Positions 36,395-39,136 of a stretch of 39,136 nt of DNA are shown in pieces. Under the pieces are notes generated by a model that was not told where the DNA came from, ran no database searches, and saw only the letters and a list, made by a program, of their open reading frames with translations. The DNA lies in NCBI GenBank assembly GCA_905397405.1, contig CAJPVJ010000097.1, forward strand, positions 1 through 39,136. The letters run 5' to 3'. Every line of letters starts with the position of its first letter. Position 1 is the stretch's first letter. Source of the DNA: Oppiella nova. Taxonomy: Eukaryota; Arthropoda; Arachnida; Sarcoptiformes; Oppiidae. A program made the translations under genes and the position numbers.

Positions 36395-38559
36395 ATATAT
36401 ATAAACTATTCTCTGCTGTCAATAGACGGAGAGAATAATGAAAAGAATAGCGAAAAACAAACACAAAGTTTTGCTCTTAAAAAACATAATTCAAAGCATT
36501 TTTTTTGGGGAAAAGCAAAATGTTTTTACTATTATCTCTTATGCGAGTGTATTGTGTGTGCGAGAAGTGATGGCAACACAAGAAGTTTAGAAGAATAAGA
36601 ATAAGAGAGTAAATCAGTCGAAGAAATCATATCAAAGACGAGAATACAAACTGAATGAATAGGAAGTGAATAAACGGCTAAAAGAGATATAAAAAGAGAG
36701 AGAATTTTGTTTTTTTTGCAGTTCATATACAAAGAATAGTCTTAATTGATTTGTATTGGAGTTTAATATATATCTAATTTTGTGATCAAAAAACATAAAA
36801 ACGCAAACAATAGTAACAAATGATACGAAAAAACTGAGAGCGAGAATGGCGTCACTAAAAGGCGAGGAATGCATCGAGAGATCAACGATATGGACAGCAG
36901 TTGATGAGGAATAAGACATATCTGAAAACGCCAAACAAAAAAGCACAGATAAAGACATATAATATATAAGACATAAGTTTTATGGCTATAGCTATACGTT
37001 ATATAAGAGAGAAGTTGTGATCGAGAAGTAAGAGAAGCATAACTGAGCGAAAAAACTGATGAAACGATTTTCAAAAACTATAACAACAGCTGCGATATTA
37101 CAGAAGAGTTACAGATATAGAAGTTATGCGAGTGTTGTGTCGACTCTTAGGGCTCCCTCAGCCTCTCATATACTATGTATTTCACTAGGAATTGAAAAAC
37201 TAAAAGTTTTTGGGATTAGTTTGCTTTCTCTGACCATTCATAACGAGCCATTGAATTAGAGACGCACACACCAGCGACACATTAAAACTTATACTACCGT
37301 TCCCTCTACTTGCTATAAACTTTAACTCTTACCTAACTTCTACTGTGAGAACTTGAATGCGAGAATTTGTGCTCAAAAACATAATATATTATTAATACTT
37401 AACGTAAACGCGAGTCTTAAAGGAGAGTACAGAATATTCTGCACACAATTTATGCTATATTTTGCCCTCAAATAAAACACATCCGACTATTCATTGCTAA
37501 CATTCTTATCATTTTGTTTTCCCTCCAATAAAATATAAGTTTTATTTTCTAAAACAAATGAGTTCTTGGCTCAGAATTATGATTAAATTTTTTAGTTTTT
37601 CTTATTCACCAGTTACATATTCCTTCAGCACTTTATTTGCATAAAACTTATCGATTATATGTTTTGAGAAGCCGTTTATCACGTGAATTCGCCGCTCATT
37701 ACATGACTAGCCATAGGAAGTGATGCCAAATATTTTAAGATTATTTTAACTGTTATTTTGAAGTATCAATAAAAACAAAAACAATTTTGCCAAACATTTG
37801 CGCTTAAATGTCGAGTGTTTTATTGCATTCAATAAAATGCCCGAATATTATAAGATTTCATAAAACAAGACTTGAAAAGTGTTTTCCTCTCCAAAGTTAT
37901 GAATGGATGATAATATACAACAAAACTGTTTTGATATAAATATATAAATAAATCTTTTTGTAAATACAATATTTGTTTTTTGTCGATTCTTTTCAATTGT
38001 TTTGTCTCTTTGTATATAAATTGTTGATAATATTTATGAGTAAAATATAAATATATTGAATAAAATGTTTTTAAATTAATTATTATCGTCTTATTTACAT
38101 TATTCATAATTTATGAATCATAAACAATTCTGAACAAATTCTTAGTCAAATTGCCGTAAATATTCAGTCATTTATTAAAGAATATTCTGTTTCTCAAAAT
38201 AAATATCAAACCTATCAAAGCTACCGATATTTAAAGTTATAAAATAAATTAGGCAAATTAATTATGCAAACTCCAAGTTTTCAAATATTTTATTTTCATA
38301 TTTAATAGTTTTTACATTTTTCAAGTTTAAGCAAGTAAATAAACACACATAACATACAGTAATGTTGAAAAAATATAAATTTTGTTTACTGTTAACCAAA
38401 CTTATAATCATAAATACAGGATAATAATAATAAGTCATATTACATCAGAATAAGTCATAAATTGAAGGGTTAAATAGCAAACAAATTTAGAGCTGTATAT
38501 TAAATATACAAATATCAAAGTTAGAAAACTCAATGTTAGTGATTGCAATAACAAATAGC

Positions 38560-38565
38560 TTTATT
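38560..38565 (-). promoter_or_regulatory. Candidate poly(A) signal, minus strand
   Basis: TTTATT on the plus strand, i.e. AATAAA on the minus strand, about 400 nt after the stop of the minus-strand gene. In DNA this AT-rich the hexamer is common by chance. Confidence 0.3.
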
Positions 38566-38962
38566 GTTTCGTATTTTCTCGAAAGTATTACCCAACAAAA
38601 CATTTGCAATAATTATGATCCAATAGAGAAGCAAATTTCAAATCAAATTGGATTAAATTTGATAGAAATAACAAATTTGAATGACTTATTGCTTGAATCA
38701 AATTGAAATTTTATGACAATTAAAAATGTCACACGAATATACGTTACAAATCATAAAGTCTACAAAAAATTACTACAAATAATAATAATGAATATTTGAT
38801 AGGAAATAATAGGAAATCAAATCAAATATATTTACGTATATATCATAACAATCTTAATAATTAGTCAATTATATGAAATCAATAAATTGTGTCAAAGTTA
38901 TAACTCTTATGTATAGAAATTAATACTCGAAAAACATATGCGTCTGAATCGCGAGCCCCACC

Positions 38963-39136
38963 TTATGGGCTCATATGGGGAGGGTTCGAGTCCCGGTGCG
39001 GGAGGTGTGTGTCGAAGTGGTTGTCGACGTGCATCTGAAAGTAGTTCTTATGGCCGGGGAGTGACAGATCGAAAGGCGTCGCACACACGGGACATAAGCG
39101 CTGCGAGTGTCGCTCCTCCAAGTGCTGGACCATTGG
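38963..39136 (-). CDS. C-terminal exon, TAX1BP1/CALCOCO-like zinc finger protein (partial)
   Basis: The last 57 codons of a minus-strand gene, cut by the window edge; stop TAA at 38963-38965. Within this fragment Cys15 and Cys18 (CPVC), Phe22, Phe33, His36 and His40 (HVDNHF) form a CxxC-x17-HxxxH finger. The pattern, with F before HV..HF and the protein ending soon after HFD, is that of the C-terminal ubiquitin-binding fingers of TAX1BP1/CALCOCO selective-autophagy receptors. In that family these fingers bind ubiquitinated cargo or partners such as myosin VI. GC jumps sharply against the AT-rich DNA to its left, which supports coding. The upstream exon limit is not visible. Other C2H2-type fingers are possible but fit the tail less well. 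Confidence 0.72.
   Translation of the reverse strand, partial: PMVQHLEERHSQRLCPVCATPFDLSLPGHKNYFQMHVDNHFDTHLPHRDSNPPHMSP

Larger units (their letters stand above)
36100..38962. other. 3' UTR and intergenic region between convergent genes
   Basis: AT-rich. No coding frame supported. The two flanking genes point towards each other. The 17-mer at 37429-37445 and TACCGTTCCC at 37295-37304 are the only repeated words I noticed. Confidence 0.6.

Noticed and set aside
38983-38993. Perfect tRNA B-box match (GGTTCGAGTCC), suggesting a tRNA or tRNA-derived SINE at the right edge
   Set aside because: The supposed T-stem pairs at only 3 of 5 positions, no A box or acceptor stem is visible, and the same bases are explained by a minus-strand coding frame with a zinc finger. 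A SINE-derived C-terminal tail is not fully excluded.
1-39136. Search for CRISPR arrays, retrotransposon or transposase genes, and rRNA or tRNA genes
   Set aside because: No regularly spaced repeats, no reverse transcriptase, integrase or transposase motif in any frame examined, and no cloverleaf with both A and B boxes.

Overview
This window looks like nuclear DNA of an arthropod, most likely a mite or another arachnid. It is very AT-rich, its introns are short with GT..AG borders, and GA/CT microsatellites are everywhere. Nothing resembles bacterial operons, rRNA, or an intact transposase or reverse transcriptase. The mite guess is inference from composition and gene type, not from a marker gene.

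Layout. Positions 1-31776 (81 percent of the window) contain no coding sequence I can support. This part holds a foldback inverted repeat at the left edge (1-809), a 355/383-bp tandem duplication (1523-2260), a cluster of inverted and tandem repeats (6024-6085, 6442-7808), and many GA or CT dinucleotide tracts. It is probably the upstream region and/or a long 5' intron of the gene that follows.

Positions 31777-36064 carry the 3' seven coding exons of a plus-strand gene for an immunoglobulin-superfamily cell-surface protein. The exons join in frame (179+169+336+297+437+160+173 nt) to give 582 residues. The order is Ig1, Ig2, Ig3, a long Ser/acidic linker, a degenerate Ig4, a hydrophobic membrane segment and a short tail. 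Intron phases are 1-0-1-1-1-0-1: Ig2 and Ig3 are single symmetric phase-1 exons, while Ig1 and Ig4 are each split by a phase-0 intron. The exon with the signal peptide was not found and may lie upstream of the window or hidden in the long 5' region.

Positions 36065-38962 are the 3' UTR and intergenic space between two tail-to-tail genes. At the right edge, 39136-38963 on the minus strand encodes the C-terminal 57 residues of a second gene. Its CxxC...HxxxH zinc finger, followed closely by HFD and the C-terminus, resembles the ubiquitin-binding fingers at the C-terminus of TAX1BP1/CALCOCO autophagy receptors. The two genes show no obvious functional link.

Points most worth a second look: the Ig4 domain lacks its second canonical cysteine; the last Ig exon is open in two frames, one giving a membrane anchor and one not; the 6442-6613 segment is a patchwork of inverted copies of two separate nearby sites; and short GC-containing words recur through the AT-rich non-coding DNA. 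No convincing new molecular system (defence island, CRISPR or mobile operon) is present.
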